Notes: generated by a model not told the origin, from the sequence alone. A stretch of 64,000 bases of DNA from Phoma sp. XZ068 (GCA_004835665.1 RBKR01000027.1:434001-498000); one strand, 5' to 3'; shown: positions 11,189 to 22,853, counted from the stretch's first letter. Made by a program: numbers and translations.

Positions 11189-11630
11189 GTCTTTCCCCGC
11201 AGACTCGCCTCAAGCGCGTGTGCTCGTGCTTCTCTTGCAAGTGGTGGTGTTTGTGTTTGGGTAGTAGGGCGTAACAAGACGCAATTGGACGGAAAGCGGC
11301 AGCTGCAAAACAGTGGGGTATCTCGAAACAAAATGCGCCTGTAAGAACTGTGGGAGAGTCAAGGCAGAATCTTGTTGGATTTAAGCTTGCAGAGTGGATC
11401 GTGACGTCTATGCCACTTTGTGGGGCTGCCCCTGTCACGCTAGAGCCTCGGTCACTCAACCGCTCGCCTGACCACCTGCTCCATACATGCTCGCCAATGA
11501 GAACGACGTGCCAGCTGAACAAGCATCTGTAAGACAGCTCAAAGCTATCATTGCAATGTACACGCTGTCAAGCTAATACTGCCTAGAGCTATTACAAACA
11601 CTTGCCTTGGCATCTATACATCAAACTCGC
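11189..11630. other. Intergenic: 5' flank of the DUF4050 gene and 3' flank of RFC1
   Basis: 442 bp between two tandem minus-strand genes. No RNA gene, repeat or further coding frame was recognised. Confidence 0.5.
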
Positions 11631-14600
11631 TCACTTCTTCGCCTTGGTAGCCGCCTTGCCCTTGCCCTTCGCCTTCGGCTTGACATCCTCCTCCTCCTCA
11701 TCTTCGCTGTCTTCCTTCGCTCTCTTCTTGCCCTTGCCTGTCGCAGCAGCTTTCTTCTTCGGCGCCGCCTTCTTCTTCGGCTGCTTGACATACTTATCCT
11801 TCGACAAGTCCACATCCTCGTCCTCTTCCTTGACCTCTTCGATGACTTCGCCCTCGTCTGATTCTTCAATGGCTTCTTCGAGATCTGGCTTCTCTTTGGC
11901 TTGCTTCTTTGGTGCTACGACTGAGGATGCCTTCATGAATGGGAGAGGGTGTGATTGTTGATTGTAGCTGCATCTGTTAGCCTCCGTTAATAACCGTGCT
12001 TTTGAACACTTACAGTCGTGTGAAGGTGGCCTTGGCCTGCGTCTCGATCTTGACCTTCTCCTGGTCCATCGGGCCAATGCCCAACTCCATAATAGCGTCA
12101 AAGTCGTCTTTAGTCAAAAAGTAGCTGTCCATGAGCTCGATGATTTCTGGCACAGCATCCTTGCCTTCTTTCTGCAGCTTGCTGACCATTTCCGTCCACA
12201 GGACAGGAATGTACTGTTGTCGAACCTCATGTCTGTCGCCAGACGACCGTAATCGCATGTGGGCTTGGATCTCCTTGACGAGACGCATGAGCTTGTTCTG
12301 GTTGCTGTTCCTGCCCAGCCATGATGTGAAGCGAGTCTGGTTGCCCGCAGTGCTGCCAGAAACGAAGCTTGCAGGCCTGACAAAACTGAAGACCGCATGT
12401 GTCGGCATCAAACTCCACTGCTGCTGCGAACCATGAATCATGCGATCGACGAGATCTCCATCACTGATGCTATCAGCCGCTTCAGCCGCGAGCTCGAGCG
12501 ACTTCAGGTTCTTCTCCTTGCCAGCGTAGTTGAGAGCCTTAATCGGGTTGGTGCCGAGGTAGTTTTCCTGGAGCATGAGCGGACTGAACTCATGGTCGTT
12601 GAAGTAGAGCTCGATCTTGTCGTTCAGCGTGGCTTTGCTGCTTTGAGCAAACATGCCGCCGCCGAGGATCTTTTGTGTGATGTCCCAAGGCTTCAAGATG
12701 ACGTGCTTCTCCCAGTTCTTACTCATCTGCTTGCCCTTGTCAAAGTCCATGGCTTCCTCATCCAGCTTGGCCGTGGAGAGCATATTGACAACTTGGCGGA
12801 TATCGGCATGGCTGCCCTCGATCAACGCGTTAATAACGGGCGTTGGCATCTTCAAGCCTTCACGATAAGCAATTGTCATGATACGAGAGCGAATCTGTTC
12901 AACGGTTGGCCGTCGGAATGGCAGGTCGTATGTGACGTAGTCGAACGGCTTCATCTTTGGTAGCTTCCGGTCGTTGCAAATCAGGATCATCGGGATCTCA
13001 GTCTTCTTGCATACAGCAGCAAGTGCGCCCACGCCACCGCGATCACCAGCTGACATGCCATCGACTTCATCCATGATGAGAACCAGCTTCTTCTTGGATG
13101 CCTCGACCTTCTGCCCATCGCCAGCAAAATAGCCGTGCAACGAGTTTGTGCTAAGTACGCCACGTAGACCCTCTTCGATGAGCTTCTTGCTCCGAGTGTC
13201 ACTGGCGTTTCTCTCAACAATGTCATAGCCTTCAAGCTTGGCAACGAGGTGTGCTGCTGTGGTCTTGCCGATACCTGGTGGACCGTGAAGCATGACTGCA
13301 CGGAAGACACCGCTGCCATCTGCGCCAGCAAGCTTAAACCCAGTTTTGAGATTCTTGGGAAACTTCTGCAGCCATCTCTGGATCTTCTCGACCGTCGCTT
13401 TGTTGCCACATATCTGGCTCAGTGAAGATGGCGCATACTTTGTTGTCCACAGGCGAGAGTCAACATCAGGCCCAGCACTCTGTGCAGCAGCTGTAATCCC
13501 AGAAGCAGTCGCCTTTCCAGCAGCAGCCTTGGCTGCTTGTGCTGTCTTCAAGTCTGCCAGGCGCTTCTTCTCTTCCTTCTCGAGCTCAGCCGCCTGCTTC
13601 TTGATTTGCTCCTCCTCCTTCCGTTGCTTCTCCTTGTGTGCTGCTTGTGCTTTCGAGTCGCCCTTGTTACCAGCCGCTGTAAGCTTCTCAATGAGCACTG
13701 CTAGACCATCCTCGTCGATGGTCTTGATACTCATTTCCTGGATCTTGCGTAGCTTGCTGGGACCAGCGTCTTGACCTAGAATGACGTAATTGGTTTTCTT
13801 GCTGGGTGCGCCTGTGACTTTTCCTCCGTGCCGCTTCACGAGTTCTTGCGCTTCTGTACGACCCCACTTCTGAAGAACTCCGGTGAAGACGAAGTTGAGC
13901 CCAGCCAGACAGGTCTCGGATCCAGATGGCATCTCTGTAGATCCTCCACCTAGTGGTGCTGGGTCACTGCGGCCAGCATTTGCTCGCCAATTGAACTTCG
14001 TGTTTGGGTCCTGGGGTGGGGGTGTAGGCGCGCGGACGGTTGGAATGCTGTCGTAGATGGCTTGGATGTCCGCGCTCTCTGCTTCGTCCTCTTTCTTTGC
14101 CTTCTTCTTGGCCGGCGATTTTGCGGGAGCTGCCTTTTTGGCGATCTTCTTCTTTGGCTTTTCCTCCTCTGACTCCTCCTCTTCGTCTAGGTCTGGCTCT
14201 GGCGACTTGCGCTTTCGCCCGGCGGTGGTCTTCTTCGGCTCGCTCTTGACAGCTCGCTCTTCCGGCTCGGGCTCTACAAAGTCATCCTCCGCATCCAGAT
14301 CATTCATGTCGACATCCTCTTCTGGCTCGAAGTTGTCTTCCTCTTTGATTTTCTTCTGCTGCTTGGCGGGTTTCCCTGGCGTTCCACGGTGTGGCAGCTT
14401 CACCGGAAGGTCGTCGTCGCTATCGACGGCCTCAACGTAGTCATCCTTGCCCTTGCCCTTGTAGTCATCTCCAAAGATGTCGTCTGTGTTGTCGAGGTCA
14501 TCATCGTCGAATTCGTCTCCATTGTCCCGCTCCGCATACGATGTAACTGGCTTCTTCGCCCTCCCCGAAGCCCTACCATTTGTCGCAGGCGTAGCAGTCT

Positions 14601-15192
14601 TTGACGCTCGGCCAGTAGCCTTTTTCGGTGTGGCCTTTGGTGTCTCGACAAGCTGCTCGGGGGCCTTCTTGACAGGCTCGGAGCGCTTGGGCTTGTTCGA
14701 TTTCGCAAAGAAGTCGGAGGTGGTTGTTTCCTCGAGTTCGGGGGTAGGTTCACGTTTCTGCTTCTTGGGCGCAGGTTTCTTGGGCGTCGCTTTCTTGGGC
14801 CTGACAGCTGTCAGTCTGCGTCTTTGACGTCACTGTGCTAGTGGCTGCTATCTGACTTGACTTCGTCGACCTCGTCGTCGTCCGACTCATCCATTACAAC
14901 TCGACTCGCGCGGCCCTTCTTGGGTGCTGCTTTTTTCGGCGTAGGCTTCTGTGTCGATGGTTAGCTATGAGCCTTTCATGTGGTATCATTGTCAAGTGGA
15001 AATGGCATCCATTGGGTGCGTGTGGAGCTAATTGACTAGTCCACGGCCATAACTCAGAGTGGAAAGACTGGCTTAATGCATGCCAATGCGTCGTCAGTGT
15101 GTACATACCTCATCTTTCTTCTGCGACCCTGCACTGCTCTGGCTCGCCTTCGGAGGGCCACCACCAAAGAAGCTTCGAATATCGGCGGGCAT
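11631..15192 (-). CDS. RFC1: Replication factor C large subunit (clamp loader)
   Basis: Four exons: 15192-15109, 14948-14857, 14800-12014 and 11973-11631. Phases agree and total 1101 residues. RFC1 is the large AAA+ subunit that opens and loads PCNA at primer-template junctions. Residues 1-10 (MPADIRSFFG) form a PIP-like start. A long Lys/Asp/Glu-rich linker follows, then a BRCT domain at about 354-433 and the WTTKYAP block near 510. Walker A GPPGIGKTT lies at about 565-573 and Walker B LIMDEVDG at about 633-640. The RFC1 C-terminal domain follows. The last exon restores the conserved SHPLPFMKAS and ends in a Lys-rich tail. Intron 2 has a GTCAGA donor and a clear ACTGAC branch site. It shares a divergent promoter with MRPL16. 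Confidence 0.95.
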
Positions 15193-15478
15193 TATGATAT
15201 TACAACAGTCTTCAATTACGCATTCGATGTGACACGGAAGGTTGCTGAAGACAACGCGACAACAACGGGCGGTGTGGAGTGTTGATATACGTCCGCCAAA
15301 CTCGAGACAGCATTGACGTGATGGACGCGACTGCGTCGCGAGGTCATTAGGCAACGGACGCGCCTTCGCACGCTAACGCCGCCACAGTCACCAGCCACAG
15401 CCTTGGCACTCAGAACTTCGTTGCAACGCCAACATCACCGTCCATTGCGGACTCCCGTCACGACGCACATCACCCACC
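15193..15478. promoter_or_regulatory. Divergent promoter between RFC1 and MRPL16
   Basis: 286 bp between the two start codons. It holds two ACGCG-type words (GACGCGA near 15324 and GGACGCGCC near 15357), related to the MCB element ACGCGT that MBF binds in G1/S genes. That would suit a replication gene, but no perfect ACGCGT is present, so the link is inference. Confidence 0.4.
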
Positions 15479-16320
15479 ATGCCGCCGCCAAGGATACAAC
15501 AAAGCCTGCTGGCCTCGCTCAGCTCGCTGAGCCTGAATGCCGCTCGCCCGAGACGTACGCCTGCCCAATTGCGCCATTCGACTGTGTACTGATAGCAGCA
15601 GCAGCAGCAACAGCAGCACTCCCGCGATGCCAATTCCTCGCGCCCTCAACCCAGTACAAACCCGCCGTCCGCCTCTTCTCCGCAACAGCGACACAGCAGA
15701 ATTGGCTCGCCCCCAAGGCCGGCGAGTCGCGCAAGTCGCGCAAGGGTCGCTGCCGCGTGCCCACGGGTGGCAGCATGCGCGGCACCACCGTCGTATGGGG
15801 CGACTACGGCCTGCGGATGCGCGACCACGACCGCCGCATTAGCGCGCAGCAGCTGAAGATTGCAGAGGACACGATTCGCAAGCGCCTCCGTGGAATGAAG
15901 TTCAGGATGTACATGCGCATTGCGGCCAACATCGGTGTGTACACGTCTGGAAACGATGTGCGTATGGGTAAGGGAAAGGGATCGTTTGATCGGTGGACGG
16001 CGAGGGTGGCGGTGTCGAAGATTATTTTCGAGATCAAGGGCGATTTGCACGAGCAGGTTGTGAGGGATGCGTTTAGGTTGGCGGGCGCCAAGTTGCCTGG
16101 TAAGTTTATTGACGTTCGAGTTGGCGAGGGAACGATTTGCTAACGACGAGCAGGATTGTATGAGTTTGTCAAGAAGGGAGACGCGCCGGTGATGGGCATC
16201 ACGAAGCTCGCCAACGGTGTTACAGAGGCTGATCTCAAGAGGCCAAGGAAGCCGCTGCCTCTGGAGCAGCAGGCGGCGCGGATCCCCGCTGCGGCAAACC
16301 AGCCATCAGCACCATTGTAG
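15479..16320 (+). CDS. MRPL16: Mitochondrial large-subunit ribosomal protein L16 (uL16m)
   Basis: Exons 15479-15554, 15614-16099 and 16154-16320 give 242 residues. The protein belongs to the L16/L10e family, which sits near the A-site of the large ribosomal subunit. The N-terminus (MPPPRIQQSLLASLSSLSLN) is Ser/Leu/Arg-rich and fits a mitochondrial presequence. The core holds KGRCRVPTGGSMRGTT, YMRIAANIGVYTSGNDVRMG and KGKGSFDRWTARV, the L16 hallmark. Exon 3 supplies the expected C-terminal extension. The first intron ends in a run of seven in-phase AG acceptors (15595-15616), so several isoforms differing by a few Ala/Thr residues are possible. I chose 15614 arbitrarily among them. The gene is convergent with DPL1. 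Confidence 0.92.
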
Positions 16321-16423
16321 AGTGTACATTATAGTGTGAGAGTAAGAGTATGGTTGTAGTTATATGTACGAGACGCCCTATAGACGGCGGACCATAGCAA
16401 GGAAAGGATTGGAAACCACCACT

Positions 16424-18180
16424 TCACACCTTGTACAACGTGTCGAGGAACCCCTTTGCCAGATCCACAACCACGCTCTTGTTCGGCAAGCTGCCCGCAA
16501 CACCGTACAACGCCGCCGTATCACCCTTCACTGCCCCCTTTGCGCCCTTTCCTTCTGCAATCCGCTTCCTCTCCTGCTCCTTGACGTCCTCCACTACGTC
16601 CACCAGATCGCCAACCAGCTTATCCACAACCGCAACAATCGGCAGGGTCACTGCCACGTGGATGGCCGGCGGATTCTGAAGCGCATTCAAATGCCAGCCC
16701 TTCGCACTCATACCATCAGCGATGTCGTAAATATCCAGCGTATTACTCAAAAACGCAACAACGCTGACAAGCGGACGCCCAATAACTTTCAGATCGGCAT
16801 TGAGCGCGGGGTTCTCCCGCAGCGCAGTCTCAATCTTCTTCATGCCGCCGACAATCTTGTGGCACGCGTCGATGTAGCCGCTCTCGCCCTGCTTGACGAG
16901 CGACGCCCAGCACCCTGCGATGAGCGCGCCGGGCCGGGACCCCGCAATCGAGGGCGAGGCGTAGACGCCGCCGCTCCAGTCGGGCGAGATGAAGTATTGG
17001 TATTTCCGCAGCCCGTCGGAGCGGTAGAGGACTGTGCTGTTGCCCTTGGGCGCGAAGCCGTACTTGTGCGTGTCGCAGGATATGCTGGTTACGCCTTTGA
17101 GGCGGAAGTCGAAGGGTTCAAAGTCGAAGCCTGCCTTGGGGAGGAGGGGGATGATGAAGGAGCCGAGACAGCAGTCTACGTGCAGGGGCAGCTTCTTCTT
17201 GTGGGCGAGTTTGCTGAGGCCCGCGATGTCGTCGATGATGCCGTGGGGGAAGTTGGGCGCGCTGCCGACCAGCAGGACGGTGTTGGGGTTGATCAGGCGG
17301 CTGACGGAGGCGAGATGGACTTTGTAGCTGGGCGCTTTGCAGGCTACTAGGTGGATCTTGATCTTGAAGTACTCGCCTGCCTTGCGGAAGGCAGTGTGTG
17401 CGGTTTCCGGGAGGATCATCTCGGGCTGGGTCACGCCCCGCTCAGCGTAGGCTTTGTTGCGTGCGGACAGGCAGGCCATGAGGATGGACTCGGTGCCGCC
17501 GCTGGTTGTTACGCCGACGGCGCCCTCGGGCGCACTGAAGAGGGAGAGCACCATGGCTACGATCTCGGCCTCCATTTTCCTGACGCCGGGGAAGACGTCC
17601 GGATGGATGGGGTTTGCGACGGTGAACTTGCCAAAGGCCTCGGTCTGGAGTCGGATCAGCTCCTCCCCGCCATGGTACACGGCACCGCTCACGCGCCCGT
17701 CTTCCCAGCGCGTGTGCTCCATGTCCGCGAGCTCGCCCAGCTTCTTGCGGACCTCGTCTTCACTCCATCCTTGGCTTGGCAGGGTAGTGATGCGCTCCAC
17801 GCCTGGGCCGCTGGGGACGAGCTTGCGCTCGAGCTTGAGCAGCGACTCGGAGACCTGTGTCTGGACCTTGGTGCGCACGCCGGGGAGGCGCAGGAACACA
17901 CCGTAGAGGTAGCGTCTCACGGCGACATAGAGATCAGACAGCGAGCCGAAGATGCCGCGGCCCTTGAGCTGGTAGAACAGGATCCGTGTCCAGCGGATGA
18001 GAAAGAGGATGAAGACAATGTTGCGGAGCCTATCACGCCGCCCACGTTAGATACGCGCATTACATGGGTTCAGAGGCCATACACTTCGATGTTCAGCACG
18101 GCGAGCTGGCCCTTGGGCGTCCCTCGGTGCGAATTGAACGTGTCGCGGAGACTGACGGGCAGACGCGAGGAGCCGGGCAT
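16424..18180 (-). CDS. DPL1: Sphingosine-1-phosphate lyase
   Basis: Two exons, 18180-18083 and 18029-16424, give 567 residues, typical for the family. The donor is GTATGG and the acceptor GATAG; phases match and join to NIEVLRNIVF. The enzyme is PLP-dependent and lies in the ER membrane. It cleaves phosphorylated long-chain bases into a fatty aldehyde and phosphoethanolamine, the only exit from sphingolipid metabolism. An N-terminal membrane helix (LRNIVFILFLIRW) is followed by the group II decarboxylase fold. Landmarks are VTTSGGTESI, LHVDCCLGSF and the PLP lysine in SCDTHKYGFAPKG (about K355), with SPDWSGGVYASPSIAGSRPG after it. No irregularity was seen. Its stop lies about 100 bp from the MRPL16 stop on the opposite strand. 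Confidence 0.94.
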
Positions 18181-18779
18181 TGTGACACTGTGGAGTCACC
18201 GTGATGGTCGACGGCGGGCATAGCAAACGCGGGCCGGAGGCGATGGCGAGATGCATTGTAGCTGCACGGCCATCACATGTCACAGCGGGGGACGTCACAT
18301 CACGGCCCGTCGGCCGCCAAGGATGCCGAGCTCCACACTCCAACGCCTTTCTAGCGCTTCCAGAAGCTTGAATTGGCTTCTCATTTGGGCCAGCCTTGCG
18401 AATGTCGAGCTGTCACATTCAGCCACAGTTGCGGTGTTGGAGGATTCAGTCTGAGGCTGAACCCGGTTAATTACTGCGGCTCCACACGTCCTTGACGCTG
18501 AGTTTCCTTGTTCGAGTGGACCCCACCGCAAGGCTTACACATCGTGTCCGCGACTCTATCAGGCGCTCCATCAAGAACGCTACTCCGGAATTGTGGAGAC
18601 GTGATGGAAATAGTCTTGATGTCTCACTTGGTGTCATCTAGCGGTCAAGTTGGTGAATGCATGGATCGTGAAGATGCCAGGAATAGTACGTCACGGTTGG
18701 TGTTTGGCACGTAATGGAGGCAGCACACTTCCGGTATTGAGCACTTCGTATCGTTCTTCGACAATACCTTGGATGCTCC
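18181..18779. other. Intergenic region between DPL1 and the MFS gene
   Basis: About 600 bp holding the DPL1 5' flank and the MFS 3' flank. No conserved coding frame or RNA was recognised. Confidence 0.5.
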
Positions 18780-20120
18780 CTACATCTTGGGTCTGATATG
18801 AACCGTAACCAAACTCCCAGCACTCAGCAGCAAGCACACTCCAGTAAACAATACAACAGCCTTGTACGTCCCATGCCCGTATCCTCCATCCCCACTTGAA
18901 CACCTTAGCAAACCCGCGCTAATCGGACCTGCTGCGATGTTCCCAATGCCCTTGCCAAAGTTGAACATACCAAAAATGGCCTGCGCAGCAGAAGGCTCTG
19001 TGCTGACTGCAGTGACCATCCTGGCCCACATCGCAGTATACCCAGCGCCAAAGAACCCGTACAAGAGTGCGAAGAGAACAAGTGGTGCTAACGACCGTGC
19101 GAGTCCCCATGCGCTAAGCGTTGCGATCGCCGCGATTGATGACGACACTGTAATGAGCGCATTCACCGACGTCCGCTTGTCTGAGAGATAGCCAAACGTG
19201 AATTGACCCGCAACTTGGGCGACGCTCATGAGCGCGAGTAGGAGCGCGCCTTTCGACGTACTAAGACCGATCTCACTCGCGTAGGACGGGAGGAACAGGG
19301 CAGGGAAAAAGTACCCCAAGCCCATGAGCAGGTTACTGGTGCTGTAGATCCAGAATAGCGGCGTCTTCAGGAACGTCCAATCCGTCCTGAGCCTGACGTT
19401 CTGCTGCTGTCCAGGCCGCCCTTTGAGTAAAGGTATGAGCGGTCCGGTCGTGACCAAAAGGAAGACCGCCACGCCCCTCAGCGTTGTCCGGTGTCCGTAT
19501 TTCTGAAGGAGGGCTTGGAGACTCAACGGTGTGACCGCGCCGCTTACACCAGATGCGCTGCAGAGAAGTCCGTACGCCATGCCCCTACGGCGAACCCAAT
19601 ACTCGTCCACCATGGAGAGAATCGGGTAGTAGAAGATGATGAATCCAACACCGTAGAGCACTCCTTGAGTCAGAATTAGCGTTCCTAGGGAATTAGCGAA
19701 GGATCCCGCTATGAGACCAATAATGCACAACGGCCAGCCGACAAGAATCATGTGCGTTCTGTACGCTGACCACCGGCGGATGAACGGTATTACGAACGGG
19801 GCGCCGAGGTATGAGATTCCTGACGCAGTAGTACCGACGATGGAGATGTACGGGCTGTTACGGAACTCTGGAATCTGTGTGTAGTACTCCTGGAAGACAC
19901 CAAAAGACAGTGGAAACCCCCAGAGAAGGGACTCGAAAACAAAAGCTGCGAAGAGAAGACGCCATGCTTGGTGACCGCCGTCAATTGGAGGGCCTGTTAC
20001 TGTCTGATCTGGGAAGATTTCTGTTTCCTCGTCGAGATTTGCAAGCTCGATAGTGACTGCGCTCAGACCTGGTGTTGAAGAAGGGGGCTCTACTGAGCGG
20101 GCCCCGGCTTGGTGAGCCAT
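18780..20120 (-). CDS. MFS transporter, monocarboxylate-permease-like
   Basis: A single-exon protein of 446 residues. A polar N-terminus of about 45 residues ends in PPIDGGHQAWRLL, the (D)GG-x-AW entry typical of fungal MCT/MCH-type permeases. About twelve membrane helices follow, with a central charged loop (LLKGRPGQQQNVRLRTDW) between helices 6 and 7. FGVFQEYYTQIPEF in helix 1 and the short RRRGMAYGLLCSASGVSG block are characteristic. The C-terminus is short (VHIRPKM). It would sit in the plasma membrane or another membrane. The substrate cannot be read from sequence; monocarboxylates are only the family default. No biosynthetic neighbours suggest a metabolite exporter. Confidence 0.9.
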   Translation of the reverse strand: MAHQAGARSVEPPSSTPGLSAVTIELANLDEETEIFPDQTVTGPPIDGGHQAWRLLFAAFVFESLLWGFPLSFGVFQEYYTQIPEFRNSPYISIVGTTASGISYLGAPFVIPFIRRWSAYRTHMILVGWPLCIIGLIAGSFANSLGTLILTQGVLYGVGFIIFYYPILSMVDEYWVRRRGMAYGLLCSASGVSGAVTPLSLQALLQKYGHRTTLRGVAVFLLVTTGPLIPLLKGRPGQQQNVRLRTDWTFLKTPLFWIYSTSNLLMGLGYFFPALFLPSYASEIGLSTSKGALLLALMSVAQVAGQFTFGYLSDKRTSVNALITVSSSIAAIATLSAWGLARSLAPLVLFALLYGFFGAGYTAMWARMVTAVSTEPSAAQAIFGMFNFGKGIGNIAAGPISAGLLRCSSGDGGYGHGTYKAVVLFTGVCLLLSAGSLVTVHIRPKM

Positions 20121-20386
20121 TGTGGTGATGAGACGTTATTTTCCTGGCAGCACGAGAGATGCTGTACCCTTCACGATAGAGTGCAGGCGAATCCTGCATC
20201 ATCGGTTCTTGCAATATCGGATGAGGAAAATGATGCCTCGGTTGTTGATCTTCACAGCATACCTAGGTAGTGCCCCGCCCTCACCATAGGCCGGGCCTTT
20301 TTCGGCTATGGAGCTTAGCGCCAAAGCCCAATCCTACAGCCTCTAATAATACATCTTTTCAAGAACTTGACCATAGTGACGTAGAC

Positions 20387-22853
20387 TTACTCTTGAGCAT
20401 GCCACCGCTCATGAGCACCCATTGCAAACAGCGGCATGATGGCCCCACACTTATCGCACCGGTACGCATCATCATCTAGCATATCTTCATCTTCTTCCCA
20501 GACGTTGTCCGCCTCGATGTCGTGTTCTTGAGATGGTGTAGGAGCGTCCTCCGAGCCGATTCTGCTCATTGGGAACATTGGCTCATACGGTCGAAGCTTG
20601 TCGTTGACTTGAAGCTGTTCTGCATGCTCTTGTGTTATGTGCTGTTGATCTGCAACGTGCTCCACATCATCTTGAGCGGGTTTGTCCCGCACTCGAAAGG
20701 GTGCCAGTACATCGTCCTGCCGTCGGAACATCTTTCCAATGTCCCTCCCAGCTCCGCCCTTTTCACTCGCCCCCTCTACCATATTGGTCGCTGCAAGGTT
20801 GACAAGGCTCAAGTTCCACCCTTGTTTCTCAGGATGCAGTTGCCTGAATAGCGGTACCAGCGTCTCGCGAACCAGCTTCTCGGCGAGTGTTTCTATGCTC
20901 TCGTTCAAGTTGAAGATCAAACTTGGCATTGGTGCTGATCTAGAGATACGCGCGAACGAACGATTCCGGCTCCCATCTGGGTTCTGCGGAGGGCGTGGAC
21001 GTGTTGAGAGCCGCATCGTCTTAGGATGTGCAAGCCAGCGGTGAGTTGCCACGTTTTTGACAGCAGTTGCGTCCTCGGCTGGCTCCTGGTCAAGCTCTAT
21101 CAAGTCAATGCGTATTCGCTTGAGCAAACTAATAGCCAGAACGCGCAACTGCTTGACCACTTCATCCATGGTATCTAGTCGTACGTAGCTGTCCTCAATG
21201 CTTATTTGTCGAGGTATCTCACGAGCTTGGCTGACAGGCGTATCATCGCAGCCGTTCAGCAGGTCCCATACTCGTGCACCTATACCATGTGGCGTACCGG
21301 GGCCGGCGAGAACTCGTTCAAGGACATCCGGACCCATTCCTGAACTGTAAGTGCGTACATCGCGGACACGCACGTCTTCCTTTGTTCCACCGTACACAAG
21401 ACCAGCGTCGAAATCTGCGGGTCGCTGTAACACATGGTGTCGAAGTTTCTGGGCGATCTTGAAGCCAATGCCTGGGATCTTGCCTACCTCATGTTCGTCG
21501 ATGAAAGGAGTAACATTGTCCCATTCGTCATCGTCGGCGGTGTACGGCGGTATCAGCGTTGTTTGACTGTTCGGCTTGTGTACGTTCCCGACAAGCTTGG
21601 AGAGCAGCTTGTTAGTGGAGACACCGACAGTAGCTGTGTAACCAAGATCGTGCTCGAGCTTCCGCCGAATGTGCTGAGCCAAGTGACTTGCTAGTATTAG
21701 TCGAAGACGCAGAGGGTCATGTGAGTCAGCAGCTGTGGTTGCTTGTCAGATGTATACTGATGGAAGGGAGCGATGAAACATGAAACGTGAGGAAACAACA
21801 GGATGTCAATGCCAGCATGTAGCAAGGACACTTGGCGTGATGCCTGTCGATGGCATAAAGCCATGAGACAATATACCCGCTCTCTTGTCACATCTCGAGT
21901 TTCTGGGGTATTCCAGAAGCACAAGCATGTAGTTCATGCAGCCCTGCAGCTATATAACGGAATATTAAGGAGGCTTACCCTGTGTTTCGTTTAACGTCTC
22001 TGGGTAAACATGACCGGCATAATTGGTCGCATCGAAGGAGAATCCTATCATAGGATCATGCCTTGACAAACGGAAGAAGGAGTCGCTCAGATTGGCCGAG
22101 TTCAGGGTTGTGACGTTATTGTCAACTAAATCAGACACATCAAGCCAAACCTCGTCAAAGCCAAGTCGCTCACAACGCGAGTTCCATGAGAACGAGCTCA
22201 AAAACGCATAAAGTTGTTTCGAGGCATCTCGGAACCGTGTAAGATCCTCGCCCAAGACGATGATCACATCAGGACAGATTTTCTTGGCCTCAGTAATCAG
22301 CTGCAGCTTGTACAATCCCTGGACAGGTCAGCAGACTGAGACTTTGCGTCGTCTGTATTATAGTCGTGCATATGTGCTGCTGTTAATGCACTAGAATGGG
22401 CTTGTGTCGCCACCTCTGGGCACAGCACGTGAAGAAGATGTGGCAAGGAACAGGGGATGTACCCTTCGACGAGCCTCGTAATTGCATGTCACGATGATTT
22501 GCTTCTGCTGCACGGCGAGTGGGAGCGCCTTCAGGTGCGGCTGCTCACGCTCAAAGACGCTGGCGTAGAAGCAGTCCTAATCGAGGGCGTGTAAGCTAAT
22601 CATGACTCTTTGAGCACAGGGCAACGTACATAGTCCTAAATTCGTACAGGCAGCCGGTTAGCAACGCTGAGTACGGACAGACGCAAGCAATTACGACGAT
22701 GGCGAAGGCGACCCACGGCGTCCAGGCGTGCTCGGCAAGGCTGTGTAACGACCGCGACGGGTTGCCTGGCTATGGACTATTGTGCTGACATACAAAGTGG
22801 ATGATGGTCGACTCGAGCTGCCGCTTCAGCCTCTTCCTGCGAGGGCCGTTCAT
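20387..22853 (-). CDS. Y-family translesion DNA polymerase (iota/eta-like) with a 6-nt microexon
   Basis: Five exons: 22853-22794, 22635-22630, 22576-22463, 22318-21979 and 21732-20387. They sum to 1866 nt in perfect phase, giving 621 residues. The assembled start reads IIHF-DY-DCFYASVFE, the Y-family motif I in which the first Asp binds the catalytic metals. That Asp and the next Tyr come from the 6-nt exon. Next are VTCNYEARR-GLYKLQL, the palm motif RLGFDEVWLDVSD, the thumb HhH GKIPGIGFKIAQKL, and a little-finger domain at about 370-500. At the end is a UBZ-type zinc finger, CDKCG with H-x3-H in MGAHERWH, for ubiquitinated PCNA. Function: bypass of damaged bases. Whether it is the iota or eta orthologue is not certain; the sequence looks closer to fungal iota-type proteins. 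Confidence 0.9.
22630..22635 (-). other. 6-nt microexon (GAC TAT) of the Y-family polymerase
   Basis: On the minus strand the sequence is TTTAG|GACTAT|GTACGT, a good acceptor and donor around just two codons. The preceding intron is 158 nt (22793-22636) and the following one 53 nt (22629-22577). Without it the protein would read IIHF-DCFYAS and lose one residue pair of the DYDCFYA motif; with it the motif is exact. Both flanking exons end in phase 0. Confidence 0.8.

Noticed and set aside
10627..11522. Several long overlapping frames opposite or offset to the DUF4050 gene
   Set aside because: They are Arg/Ala/Gly-rich artefacts of high GC content. Only the minus-strand 288-residue frame shows family-like sequence.
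14800..14857. A splice-phase conflict in RFC1 intron 2
   Set aside because: At first GT sites seemed only to give phase 0, while the acceptor needs phase 2. The donor GTCAGA spanning codons AAG-TCA at 14856 gives phase 2 and restores DEVDEVK-PKKATPKK, so the model is fine.
18029..18083. A frameshift at the N-terminus of DPL1
   Set aside because: Using GTATGG (18082) rather than GTGTAT as donor makes both phases agree. No lesion is needed.
16424..20120. A secondary-metabolite or sphingolipid gene cluster
   Set aside because: DPL1, an MFS gene, RFC1 and MRPL16 are neighbours without shared pathway, and no synthase or tailoring enzymes are present.
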